A DNA stretch of 64,000 nucleotides from Mercurialis annua (Eukaryota; Streptophyta; Magnoliopsida; Malpighiales; Euphorbiaceae). Position 1 is the first letter of the stretch; every line of letters begins with the position of its first letter. The translations under genes and the position numbers were made by a program. Location: contig NC_065575.1 of NCBI RefSeq assembly GCF_937616625.2, positions 31,433,001 through 31,497,000 on the forward strand, read 5' to 3'. This document shows, in pieces, positions 47,191-57,928 of this stretch. The notes under the pieces were generated by a model. That model was not told where the DNA came from. It ran no database searches and saw only the letters and a program-made list of their open reading frames with translations.

Positions 47191-47246
47191 TTTCTCTCTG
47201 TTGTGAGCATCTCTATTAAGAATTTCAGGAGATGTAGAAATCTAAC

Positions 47247-47252
47247 AATAAA
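47247..47252 (+). terminator. Polyadenylation signal of the CBS gene
   Basis: AATAAA lies 57 bases after the stop codon of the CBS gene, a plausible near-upstream element for 3' end formation. Confidence 0.6.
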
Positions 47253-47570
47253 GATGGAGTTTTAGTTGTTTTTTCTTATTATTATTCATGTTGGACATTA
47301 CAGAATGCAAGTAAGAAGTAAATTTACGATCAAAGTTTTGTGCTGATGTATCACTAATCTTATAATTGATAGCATCACACCATCACCAATAACTTGTGTT
47401 AATATCAGTAATTATCTATGCAACTCGAACCGGACAGTATCCAGAGAGTTTTCTGATTGTTTTGCGGTTTATTATTTGTCTAATTCTTTCTGCATCTTCC
47501 CATCTTCCAAGTAATTATCCCTCTAGAAATTGTGTTTGCAAACAACATTTTTGGCTCTTCAATCATCAGC

Positions 47571-47666
47571 TGGTTGTAGTAGCAGGCAAATTGTGCCTGA
47601 ATCAGGCATTCTTTTATCTGGTTGTAGTAGCAGGCAAATTGTGCCTGAATCAGGCATTCTTTTATC
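47571..47666 (+). repeat. Perfect 48-bp tandem duplication
   Basis: The 48-base unit beginning TGGTTGTAGTAGCAGGCAAA occurs twice back to back (47571-47618, 47619-47666) with no difference seen. It lies in intergenic sequence. The unit length is a multiple of three, so one frame stays open through it, but no gene is otherwise supported. Confidence 0.93.
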
Positions 47667-47938
47667 TCGTGATCAATACAACTGTAAATTTTTCCGCTCC
47701 AAGTCTGCTATTTTCGTACCAATTCCAAAAATGACTACTGTCCGCTCATCAATACAGCCAGTTTGTGGGACTGAATGTCAAATTCAAAAAATCATATTTG
47801 ACAAATATTCATAACATAGGTAGCAAGAAATCAAAAATGCCACTGAAATTCCTAAGAAAACTCTTCTATCAACAGATTTGATACAACACAGCGCGAAGAA
47901 ATAATAACTCCTCCTTTGTTCTAGGTATCCTTGTTGTA

Positions 47939-48055
47939 CATGCTACCTGCTCCATTCATAGTCTTTGCCGGATTCGCATTGTTCGTATGGCCATTGATGT
48001 CTGGTCTCATAGAATTTGCAAAGGTGTTCCAGAGTAACAGGTTTGGCATGATATA
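47939..48055 (-). CDS. Candidate terminal exon of an unidentified minus-strand gene
   Basis: On the minus strand an acceptor-like CTCTGTACAG is followed by a 39-codon-scale frame reading MPNLLLWNTFANSMRPDING and ending MNGAGSMYNKDT-stop at 47939. An alternative frame (KPVTLEHLCKFYETRHQWPY) is open for almost as long, which weakens the call. The codon mix is less AT-rich than the flanks. I do not recognise the protein, and upstream exons were not found with confidence. Confidence 0.3.
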
Positions 48056-48279
48056 CTGTACAGAGCATAAGATATAATTTAGAAAAAGCAATTAGTATAC
48101 TAAAATCAATAATGTCATCAAAAACAGATCAACAATGTCAGCGTTATTAATGCAAAAATTAGTATACTAAAATCAACAATGTAAACTTCAAACAGTTGTT
48201 AGACTTAATGTACTCAGTGAAGCAGCATAATAATAGATGAGAAGAGCATCTATTCATCTATTTATTACAGGGCACTATC

Positions 48280-48560
48280 ACTGAGTATAATTGGACTCTG
48301 TGATGGTACCGAACCTTTGGACTTTGTATCAAAATGATACCAAACCTTTAATTTGTATCTTTTTAGTACCTAATTTTCTATCATTTGTTTCAGATTGGTT
48401 TTTTTACAAATTCCGGCCATTTTCAATGACGTGGCGACCGGAGTAGTATTTTTTATTTATTTTTGCCACATCAGATGCCATATCGCATGGTACATTAGAG
48501 TGTATTTCATTTAAAAAATCAGGGTTATTGACATAAATGGTACCAAACCTTTAATTTGCT
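48280..48560. mobile_element. Foldback-type repeat fragment
   Basis: The phrases GGTACCGAACCTTTGGACTT, GATACCAAACCTTTAATTTG and ATGGTACCAAACCTTTAATT recur in the style of the foldback arms elsewhere in the window. Matching outer ends were not found, so only a fragment is claimed. Confidence 0.4.
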
Positions 48561-49129
48561 TCCATTTCTTTAACAAATTAATAAACTAAATATAACTAAA
48601 AGACACCAAAATAACATAATTAACTAAGAGAATCTTACAATATATATAATTGTTCAAAAAGAGTGATGATAAATTGTCATATTTAATCAACATAAAAAGA
48701 CAGGCACAGCAAACATTAACTTAAAAAAAAGAGTTATGACAACTCTCACATGTGCAAAAGGAGGACCACTACATACCAATCCTCTTCACTTTAAATCTAA
48801 CCAACTAGAGTTCAATAATGGGACTCTTAATGGCCATACAAAAATACATATGAGGCTTAGGTTCCACCATTTTTATGGCTCTTCATGGAAGTTTTTGAAG
48901 TTGCTTGGAGCTTGTGGGCAGGTACTATTTGTGTTGATTTTTCTTTTGTTCCACCTACAATGAATGAGCTTGCTGGACTTCTTCTCTGCAGATTTACCTG
49001 CAGGCCTGTTGTTATGAGCAGATCTTCGTGTCATGGACGGTGCGCAGGTTGGTTCTCTACCCGTTATATCAGCTAATTTTTTGACCTAGCTAGTCCAATG
49101 GTGTGAACCAATCTTGTTTAGATAATTAT

Positions 49130-49257
49130 GAGCTTCTGTGGACTGACTTGCAATATAAACCATAATTTTATCAAACTATTGAACATAACTAGCCTTTATA
49201 CACAAAATCTGTGTTCAGAGTGTGGGAAGAGTTCTTCTATGGCAGGAATGAGCCCCT
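49130..49257 (-). pseudogene. Relic of a MULE transposase
   Basis: On the minus strand 49257 onward reads GLIPAIEELFPHSEHRFCV and then a stop, followed by weakly similar sequence (SLIKLWF, SPQKLI). The motif GLxxAIEExFPxxEHRFCxxH is a well-known block in the MULE transposase domain. The in-frame TAA and the lack of the rest of the domain make it a relic. Sequence further down to 48740 may belong to the same element but is not recognisable. Confidence 0.6.
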
Positions 49258-49783
49258 AATTTGATTAAAAAATAAGATATGTAAAATCAGCCATTAAAAA
49301 ATATAGAGTTACAAATAAGCTACGATTAGTTGAAATTAGTAATTACCTTTTGTCGATCGCTCATAAAACTCTAATGATATTCTCACTCTCTTTGGATGTT
49401 TTTGATAAAAAAAAAACACAAGTTATGAGTTAATTTGACCTAAAATCCTCCAAAATGACTCATTTGATATTTCATCGGATAAATGAGTAGAGTTTCTTGG
49501 TGGTCTTAGCAGCATGTTCTACTGCAATGAGAAATGGATATGGCATTAGTTCTTTTGTCATTTGTGTGAAGCGAATGGGTTTACTAAAACACTGCAATTT
49601 GAGTTAGGTTGATTAGTTCTCTTAACTTGAGTTTTTCTTTTTTAATTGCACTTATACACATTTGCTCAAAAGAGTGCCATGGTTGGCTTATAGATCCCAT
49701 TTGAATGATCGAGCAAGTGGACTATTATTATTATTAATATTAATAATACTATTTAGGTGGTGCTATTTTTAGAGTTAGGAAAA

Positions 49784-50105
49784 GAACAAAGGGTCAACAC
49801 GCCCTCTAAATTCATGACACAAAGCAACTAACTCCAAAACTCTTCATTTTTGGGTCAAAGAACCCCATAATTGTATTTTTATAACGCGTAAAATACAAAT
49901 CGGAGGTGAGCGATACAAAAAGTAATTTGATACTTCCCTAATTGTTGCGATATAATTATTTTAAATTCTTTTTTGAAATAAAAATATAAATTATGTGGTT
50001 ATTTGACCCAAAAATGTAGAGTTTTGGGGTTAATTGGTCAAAAAAGTATAAATTGGATTTGATAACCCCATGTCACAAGTTCAGGGGGCCGTTGACCCTT
50101 TGTTC
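49784..50105. mobile_element. 322-bp foldback MITE with perfect 10-bp target duplication
   Basis: The left end GAACAAAGGGTCAACACGCC pairs with the right end read backwards, GAACAAAGGGTCAACGGCCC. Arms stay similar for about 90-120 bases (both contain CCAAAACTCT and TTTTTGGGTCAAA). Flanking GTTAGGAAAA occurs at 49774-49783 and 50106-50115. It is MULE-type by duplication length and lies 280 bases upstream of the zinc-finger gene start. Confidence 0.92.
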
Positions 50106-50388
50106 GTTAGGAAAACATTTTAAAAAATTTGTTCATAATTTCAATCCTGCTATTAAAAAAATTCTAAAAAGGACAATATTGTAAAAATAAAAAAAATGTG
50201 CTCTATTTGTATTTTTTATTTTTATATATCTAATGGTTTTTTTTTCTTGACACGAAAAAAGGTTTATCCCGAAGCGAAGCGAGGGTTTCGTTCTAGTTTA
50301 AAATTAATTTGTGACGGAGAGGAAAGCAACACACCGGCTGCTCAGAAGGGTTCCCGTTTTTTTTTATGCAGGTTATTCGAATTTAGAA

Positions 50389-53300
50389 ATGTTGTCAACA
50401 TGTAGCTGTCTTGCTCATTGGCGTCCGATCAGAATCAGCTCACTCTCGCCTCTACTTTGCTGCTCAAACAACGACAACGATGACTCATTTTCCAAACCCA
50501 GCCAGGCACTAATCCCACTTTTATCTCTCTTTTTTCTTCTAATTTAACCAACTTTTTTGAAACATTTATGTTTTCTCCTCACAGTTTGCTTATGATCCAT
50601 CCCGAGTGTTACTTAGGCTTGAAGCTGAGATTAAACCAAGGTTCATACTTTCCTAATTGTTATTTTGTTATATATGATTTGGGATTTTTTTGAAATTTAG
50701 TTGTGAATTGCAGGAATGGTACAATTGATAAACCAAAATCTTGGTTTGGTCCTAATGGTCAATATATAAAAGAGCTTCCTTGCCCAAGTTGTAGAGGGAG
50801 AGGTTACACTCTTTGTACTGAATGTGGAATTCAAGGATCAAGATTGGATTGTTCTCAATGTAATGGCAAGGTAGCCTTACTTTTATTAACATCATTATGC
50901 TATATTACTGTCAAACCTCGGAATGTGGACCGTCCGCCAGCCCGCATTCCTGGCCATCACCCTAGTCCCAATCATAGTCAGGGTTTGAACCCGCGACTAT
51001 AACACCCAGATGGTTGAGACTTAGACCACTTGATCAAATATGTACGTACAGGCATTATGTTATATTATATATACACAAAGAAATGATTAATTTTTTTCAA
51101 GTTAGCTCGTAATATTGTTTTACTTGCATTCTTTCATTTAATTGTTCTCGTGTCTCACCTGAGTTCACCCAGTGCATCACATAGAAGCTCTGTTAATTTT
51201 GCCTATGCAGCCAAATTGTTATTTAACTGACTTGCTAGGTGGGATTTATTTCGTGTTTTCCGGTAGCATCTTACTATGTCCTGCTCTGGTTTTAAATTAG
51301 ATAGATTTGCATCTTTGTTGTGCAATGCATAACTTTCATTTATGACAGGGGATAATCACTTGTCGTGGTTGCTTAGGGGAACGTGTTATATGGGAAGAGT
51401 CAATTGACGAGCAACCATGGGAGAAAGCCCGTTCAGTGTAACTTCTCACATCTACTTTTGACTCCAGCATTTCTTGGTTTTTATAAATTTTCATCTTTCC
51501 TCCTTTTCCCTTTATACCTGTTGTAAATCTGTATAATATTTGCAATGCTCGTTAGTTTCTCATAGGGGCGGAACTAACTTAAGTCGGGTAGGCTTTAGCC
51601 CGGGCTGGCATTGGAAATTTTTCGAATTTTCAAATTTGTTTTTATAATTTTCAAGGAAAGGAGGTGGAGTTATAGTGAAATTAAGGCTAGATGAAAACTA
51701 AGTTCGGGCTGTCGGAAAAATAAAAATGTGCTAAATAATCAGATTGCTTCACTTTTTTTTTCTTCTAGTTGTTTGATGACTGACCATAACAATGACTTCT
51801 CATATTTTCATGTTTTTTTCTTAGTTCTCCACTCAAAGTTAAGGAGGATGATGAAGTAGACAATTTAGAAATAAAGCTAGACATGAAGAAAAAATCGAAA
51901 CGCGTGTACCAGTCGCCTCCTCCTGAAGTTGGACAAAAGATCAGTCGATCACTAAAAGTTAGTGGCTTCAACCTTCCCTTACATGGACTATTCATACAGC
52001 TGAGATGCAGTTATTGTTTGCCAGAAACAGGATATGCAATCTCAATTGCTAGTTGCTACTCATAACAACTCGCAAATGAAGTTACTAGTTAGATTACGTA
52101 ATATGGATGCAACCTAAGGTAATTAATCATGGGAGTACCCAAATTATGTTTTTTTTTTTTCATTTTGGAGACTAAACTTTGTTATTTTTTTAATTTTGGT
52201 GACTAAACTTTGTTTTTTTTTTTTCATTTTGGTTATAGAATTTTAATTTTTTTTTCAAATGAGTCTTTTTCGGCCAAAATACGTGGTAGCTGGATTTTGA
52301 CATTTGGCAATCAGATTTTGCTAGTTTTACCTTAAAACTTGTCACATATCCATAATTTTATTTTAGAGAGGAGTTTTTAGGCCAAATTCGTACATAAAAA
52401 GTTTTTAGGTGAAAAAAAAAATCCGGCTAGCATTTAAGCATTTTTTTTGCCAGAAAACCTCCGGTTAAAAAAAAAATGAAAGTTTGGTAACGAAAATGTA
52501 AAAAAAATAACGATATTTGGGTACTCTCATGATCAATTACCTGCTACCTAATGAGAACTTTCTAGTATTTTCTCTGGGTCCATTTTTGTTTGTGTTCCTT
52601 CTCTGCTGATCACACTGTCATTTGTGTGCATTAAAGTTACATTAATAAAATGCTCATTTTTTTTAAGTGATTAGGAGTATTCAAGAATTAAATATCTTAA
52701 TTGTGGTACAAACAAAAACTTTTGGGTCTAGACTTCTTAATATGAAAATCTGAGAGTTACATAGCACTCCAATATTGATTAACCTTCAAAATGCCTGTTG
52801 AATATGCATTCTATTATTTCCTGGATGGATCTTGAGTATGAAGAGATATATGACATGTTTCCATAAGAAAAGTAGTTGTGAACTTGCCGGATCATGAATT
52901 TAATCTTCTTTGTCTAATTGGATTGTTACAGAGTCTCAATGCCAAAACCGGACTATTCAGTAAGAGAATGAAGATTATTCATCGCAACCCTATTCTTCAT
53001 GCACAGCGGGTGGCTGCAATAAAGGTCCAGTGCGTGCTTCTTGTAATTCTTATATTTTAGTGCCTGCTGCTCGTAATCCTTTTATTTCAAGCTTTAATAT
53101 TTTTTTGTTGACATCTTGTGATGTGATTTCCAAGTTATAATTAATATCCAACAATTTGCTAACTTTGACACATGATAGCTGCAATGTATTGGGTCATGAT
53201 AGATCGAAGATTCTTAAATCAGAAGTGAAATAATTAAGATCTAGAGCATGCCTTGTAGGACTAGCTATGATGTGAAATTCTATAATCTTTGGATTTTAAA

Positions 53301-54343
53301 TGCTGAAGCAAGCCAGATAAGGCAGAATTAGTTATCTTGTATGATGTCATTTTATTGCACGCTTGACGTCATTTGGTTCATTTCTAGGTAAAAAAAAAGA
53401 ATCGATAGTATTCAAGAAGTGCATTTAGATTACCTTTTCTTGGGTTATACTTTAGGGGACCAGCATTGTAATTGTTTTTGCTGGAAAAGGATTCCATTCC
53501 ATGTATAGCAGGGAAGAGACTTGAAGCGTGCAATAGTTCAACTAGAAACATGTGGCGTGCCTATTCAATAATTAAAATGCAAGAATCTTATAGTGTTGTC
53601 ATGATTTAGGACCTTTCTATTTGGTTAGAACTGAAGAGGTTTTGTTAACTGCAGAAAGCCAAAGGAACTGCTGCCGCAAGAAAACATGCTTCCGAAACTT
53701 TAAAAGCTTTCTTTAGTGATCCAGAAAACCGCCACAAAAGAAGCATTGCTATGAAAGGTCAGGTTGCTAAATCCAGTAAAAAATTTTGCGTCCGCTATTT
53801 GAATTGAGTTGCATTATGTGCTTCTCTGCCCTGATGGTTGTAGTGATTTCTCTTTATGTTGCAGGAGTGAAATTTTACTGCGGTAACTGTGGACGCGAAG
53901 GACATAGGACATTCTACTGTCCAGAGTTTAAGGATAGTTCCATAGACAGGCGATTTAGATGTCGGTTATGTGGGGTGAAGGGTCATAACAAAAGAACATG
54001 CCCAAAGTCAAGAACGGCAAATCAGGAAAGCATAGTTCAGAGGCACCATCGCTGCAAGATTTGTCACCAAAGTGGCCATAATCACAGGACATGCCCAAAG
54101 TTAATGACTAGCAATCCAAAAAGAACAGTTAGAAAGCGGAGGCCCCAGTGCAGGATTTGTCATAAAAGTGGCCATAATCGCAAGACATGCCCTGAACTGA
54201 ATCTAGATGGATCAAAATTAGTTGGTAGCCATACATCTGGAAGCAAAATATACACCTGCAGTTTGTGCAAAGGAAAAGGACACAATGTGAGGACATGTCC
54301 TAATAGAAAAACAGGGCCTGCAATTACTGCTGGGACATCATAA
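50389..54343 (+). CDS. DnaJ-type zinc finger plus five zinc-knuckle protein, complete, 408 aa
   Basis: The eight exons are 50389-50505, 50585-50640, 50714-50870, 51349-51437, 51825-51957, 52932-53024, 53655-53757 and 53865-54343 (1227 bases, all frames open). The N-terminus (MLSTCSCLAHWRPIRISSLS) is Ser- and Arg-rich and short on acidic residues, compatible with an organelle transit peptide. Residues 70-120 hold a DnaJ-like cluster: CPSCRGRGYTLCTECG, then CSQCNGKG and CRGCLGE. A basic middle section includes ARKHASETLKAFFSDPENRH followed by KRSIAMKG, which resembles the NUMOD3 helical DNA-binding motif. The C-terminus has five CX2CX4HX4C knuckles: CGNCGREGHRTFYC, CRLCGVKGHNKRTC, CKICHQSGHNHRTC, CRICHKSGHNRKTC and CSLCKGKGHNVRTC. 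RNA or DNA binding is inferred; the exact function is unknown. Intron 1 appears to start with GC rather than GT. Introns 3 and 5 hold a SINE and a MITE. Confidence 0.88.
50908..51052 (-). mobile_element. tRNA-derived SINE with 15-bp target duplication, intron 3 of the zinc-finger gene
   Basis: On the minus strand an A-box-like TGATCAAGTGGTCT is followed by a B-box GGGTTCAAACCC at tRNA spacing. It is flanked by CATTATGCTATATTA (50893-50907) and CATTATGTTATATTA (51053-51067), a duplication with one mismatch. No long A tail remains. Confidence 0.85.
52118..52541. mobile_element. 424-bp foldback MITE with 10-bp target duplication, intron 5 of the zinc-finger gene
   Basis: The left end GGTAATTAATCATGGGAGTA pairs with the right end read backwards, GGTAATTGATCATGAGAGTA. 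The arms continue for about 100 bases with poly-T/poly-A segments. Flanks TGCAACCTAA (52108-52117) and TGCTACCTAA (52542-52551) differ at one base. It is of the same style as the other foldback elements here and is non-coding. Confidence 0.88.
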
Positions 54344-54575
54344 GACATTTTGATAGATTTTTTCCTCTCTTTTAGTTCTGTGTTTGGCTCTTTAAAGTTG
54401 CATTCTAGATAAACTATCGATCCATAAGAAATTCTTGTATAAGCCAGGTTTATCCATAATCGAGCGAACTCCGTCAAAACGGTGACATATGGTCAGGTTT
54501 TATTGACAATATGCACTTGTTCATATATGTAATATAAGACCGAGGGTTGGTTGTTACAGAGAAAATATAAGAAAC

Positions 54576-54886
54576 TGTTGATAGGTAGAGCAATATGAGC
54601 AAACAAAAACAGAGAAAATAAAGGTGGAGCTGAACAATGGATTTTTTGCTCTAAAAAGCAATATTTTCTCTCTGTTACTATCAATTCAGAACATAGTTTT
54701 ACATAAAAAGAGTTACAAAATAAAATAATGAGATTGCACAACTAATCTCTTACAAAAGTATGGCAAAATACTGGTAGTTCAACAACTACAGACATTACCT
54801 AAAGCAATAGTTACTCATACTTTTCAAAAATCAAAAATAACAAAAATAAACTTCTGATTTCCATGAAAAAACTCAATTGTCTAACA
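54576..54886 (-). repeat. Copia 3' LTR (left copy)
   Basis: 311 bases from TGTTGATAGG to GTCTAACA on the plus strand, with the purine tract immediately inside. It is the downstream LTR in the reading direction of the element. Confidence 0.95.
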
Positions 54887-56401
54887 CTCCTCCTTGAGTT
54901 TTTTCTTGGATACTCCAAGCTTTCCTTTCAATTCTTCAAACTTGCCTTTTGGTAAGGCCTTTGTCAGTATGTCTGCAAGCTGATTTTCTGATTTGCAATG
55001 TACCAAATGAATTTCCTCATCCTTTTCAGCCTCTCTAAGGAAGTGAAACTTCACCTTAATATGCTTAGTTTTTCCATGTTGCACTGGATTGTTGGCTATG
55101 GCAATTGCAGATTTATTGTCGACATAAATCACCGTTGGCGACTCTTGAAGCATTCCCAAATCAGCAAGAACTTTTTGAAGCCAAATGGCTTGATTTGCTG
55201 CTGCTGCAGTTGCTATATATTCAGCTTCAGCAGTAGATTGAGCCACAACTTCCTGTTTTCTTGAATTCCAAGAGAACACACCAGACCCAAAAGAGAAAAC
55301 ATACCCAGAAGTGCTTTTGAGATCATCAACACTCCCAGCCCAATCACTATCAGTATACCCAACAAGATCACTGGATTCATCCTGCAAAAACCAAATACCA
55401 TCATCAACCGTACCTCGGATATACCTTAAGACTCTCTTTGCCGTACCCAAATGTTTTTGAGTTGGTGTATGCATAAATCTCGACAGCAAACTAGCGGCAA
55501 ACATCAAATCTGGTCTAGAAGCTGTTAAATACAACAGATTCCCAACTAAACTTCTGTAATAAGTGGCATCCACCATTTCAGAATTATCACTCTTGGACAA
55601 TTTTTCATTTACGACCAGCGGAGAATCAATGGATTTGCAGCTTTCCATTTTGAATTTCTTCAATAAATCCATAGCATATTTTCTTTGTGACAAAAATATG
55701 CTCTTCTCAAACTGATGGATTTCCAGGCCAAGAAAGTAGTGCATTTCCCCTAAATCTGACATCTCAAACTCTTTCATCATTTCACTTTTGAGTGACTGCA
55801 CTGAACTTGAATCACCACCAGTAATCAATAAATCATCCACATAAATGGACACAATAAGCTGACTTTCATCTCCACAGTCTCTAACATACAGAGTCGCTTC
55901 TGTTTCGCTTCTTTTAAATCCATTCTCCACCAAATGAGCGTTAATTCTTGTGTACCATGCTCTTGGAGCCTGCTTCAGGCCGTACAAAGCTTTGTGCAGT
56001 CTGTACACCTTACTTTCATTTCCTGTCACAAGAAATCCTTGAGGCTGCTCAACGAAAATTTCTTCTTCCAATAAACCATTAAGAAATGCCGATTTGACAT
56101 CCAAATGATATAATTTCCAGCCATTTTTGGCAACTAATGCAACCAGCAATCTGATTGTGTCATGTCTGGCAACCGGTGCGAATGTATCCCCGTAATCAAC
56201 ACCCGGTAATTGAGCGAATCCCTTAACGACTAGCCTCGCTTTGTGTTTGAAGATTGAACCATCAGGATTGAGCTTCGTTCTGAATACCCATTTGACCCCA
56301 ATCACATTCTTATATTCAGGTCTGTCAACCAAACTCCAAGTGCCACTTTTCTCTATCATTTCCAACTCCTCCTGCATAGCAAGTTTCCACTCCTCAAACC
56401 T
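54881..56401 (-). pseudogene. Copia reverse transcriptase / RNase H
   Basis: A 498-codon open stretch starts at 56377. It shows WVFRTKLNPDGSIFKHKARL, the YHLDVKSAFLNG motif, LYGLKQAPRAWY, the catalytic SIYVDDLLITGG and RNase H blocks (YTDSDWAG, STAEAEYIA, YVDNKSAIAIANNP). It ends KKKLKEEC-stop at 54881. Directly upstream in the same frame, a TGA at 56401-56399 separates it from the integrase C-terminal part (SFEEA, stop, RFEEWKLA), so the polyprotein is cut by a nonsense change. Reading otherwise looks intact. Confidence 0.93.
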
Positions 56402-57928
56402 TCATGCTTCTTCAAAGCTTGACGGTTCAGCAAGTGCGAGATTACACCTCTCGTATATCTCAGCAAGAGACTTAGTCTTGAGTGTAGCACCATCAGTAGT
56501 GGGATCATCAATCTCTTCAAGTTGTAACCCAGATGTTGAACCTGTATACGATACTGTTGAACTACTTGCAACATTTTCAGGCTGAATATCATTTGTATTT
56601 TCCTCCACCGTTTCCTTTTCCCAATTCCACAAAGCATTTTCATTCACAATGACATCTCTACTAACAAAGAGTTTGTTTGTTTTGAGATTATAAATTCGAT
56701 AACCTTTCGCTTGCGTTGCATAACCCAAGAAAATTCCCAAATCAGCTTTTTCATCTAACTTGGTTCTTTTTGCATTGGGCACATGAGTGTAGCAAATAGA
56801 ACCAAAAACTTTCAAATGTTTTGCTGAAGGTTTGACAGCAGTCCAAGCTTCAATTGGTGTCTTTCCACTGACTGCTTTTGTCGGCAGCCTGTTCAGAAGA
56901 TAAACTGCAGTATATACAGCCTCGGCCCAGAAGTACTTCGGAAGCCTTTTTTTCAGCTAACATGCATCTCGCCATTTCCATGACTGTCCTGTTTCTCCTT
57001 TCAGACACTCCATTTTGTTCAGGCGTATAACTGACAGTTAACTGATGTTGAATACCAGTTTCGTCACAAAACTTGTTGAATTCAGCTGAATTATACTCGG
57101 TTCCATTATCAGACCTTAGCGTTTTAATTTCAGCACCAGATTGCTTCTCCACCAATGCCTTGAACTTTTTAAATACAGAGAATACTTGTGATTTACAAGA
57201 GAGAAAGTAAACCCATGTCATTCTTGTAAAATCATCAATGAAAAGGATGAAATATCTGTTTTGGCTTAAAGAGCAAACACTCATTGGTCCACATACATCT
57301 GTATGGACCAGATCAAGCTTTCTACTTGCCCTCTTTACACCAGCCTTTGGAAAACTTTGTCTATGCATCTTACCCAATTGACAAGAACTGCACACAGTTT
57401 CATTTTCAGAAACAGCTGACATTTCTTTCACCATGTCATTCTCTTGCATAATTTCAAAGGTTTGACATTGTAATGCCCAAATCTTCTATGCCAAACCAGT
57501 GTGTCATCTTTTTTAGCACTATAGACATGTTGATCAACATAATTCAGATTAAGCACATAGCTATTGTCAATCTTTTTTACTTTAGCAATCTCAACATCAC
57601 TTGGATCAAAAATAAAACAGTAATTATTTTTTAACACCACAGAATACCCTTTGTTCTGAATTTGAGCCACGCTAAGTAAATTCTGAGATAAGCTAGGTAT
57701 CAATAACACATCAGAAATCAGCTTTGTACCTTGCTTTGTTCGTATTGGAATTAACCCTTTGCCTCGTGCTTTTACAATCATGCCATTTCCCAACTTCACT
57801 TCAGTTTTAAAGGCTTTGTCTATACTGCTAAAAAGACTCTCGTCATTCGTCATATGGCTTGTACACCCGCTGTCAATGTACCACATATTTTTGTTTGTTG
57901 ATCGGAGAGAACGAGAAACCATGAACAA
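56402..57928 (-). pseudogene. Copia protease-integrase region, frameshifted
   Basis: The protease block WYIDSGCTSHMT is read from about 57895. Integrase follows with a WHRRFGHYN-type HHCC start (57500), CSSCQLGKMHRQSF, the core blocks LVHTDVCGPM, FIDDFTRMTWVYF, LRSDNGTEYNS and YTPEQNGVSERRNRTVME, and a downstream KVFGSICYTHVP part. Frame changes are needed near 57435-57450 and near 56950, so no continuous product can be made. The catalytic D, D and E residues are still present. Confidence 0.9.

Noticed and set aside
55213..55407. Extra frames within the copia RT region
   Set aside because: Shadow frames of the RT/RNase H reading frame at 56377-54881.
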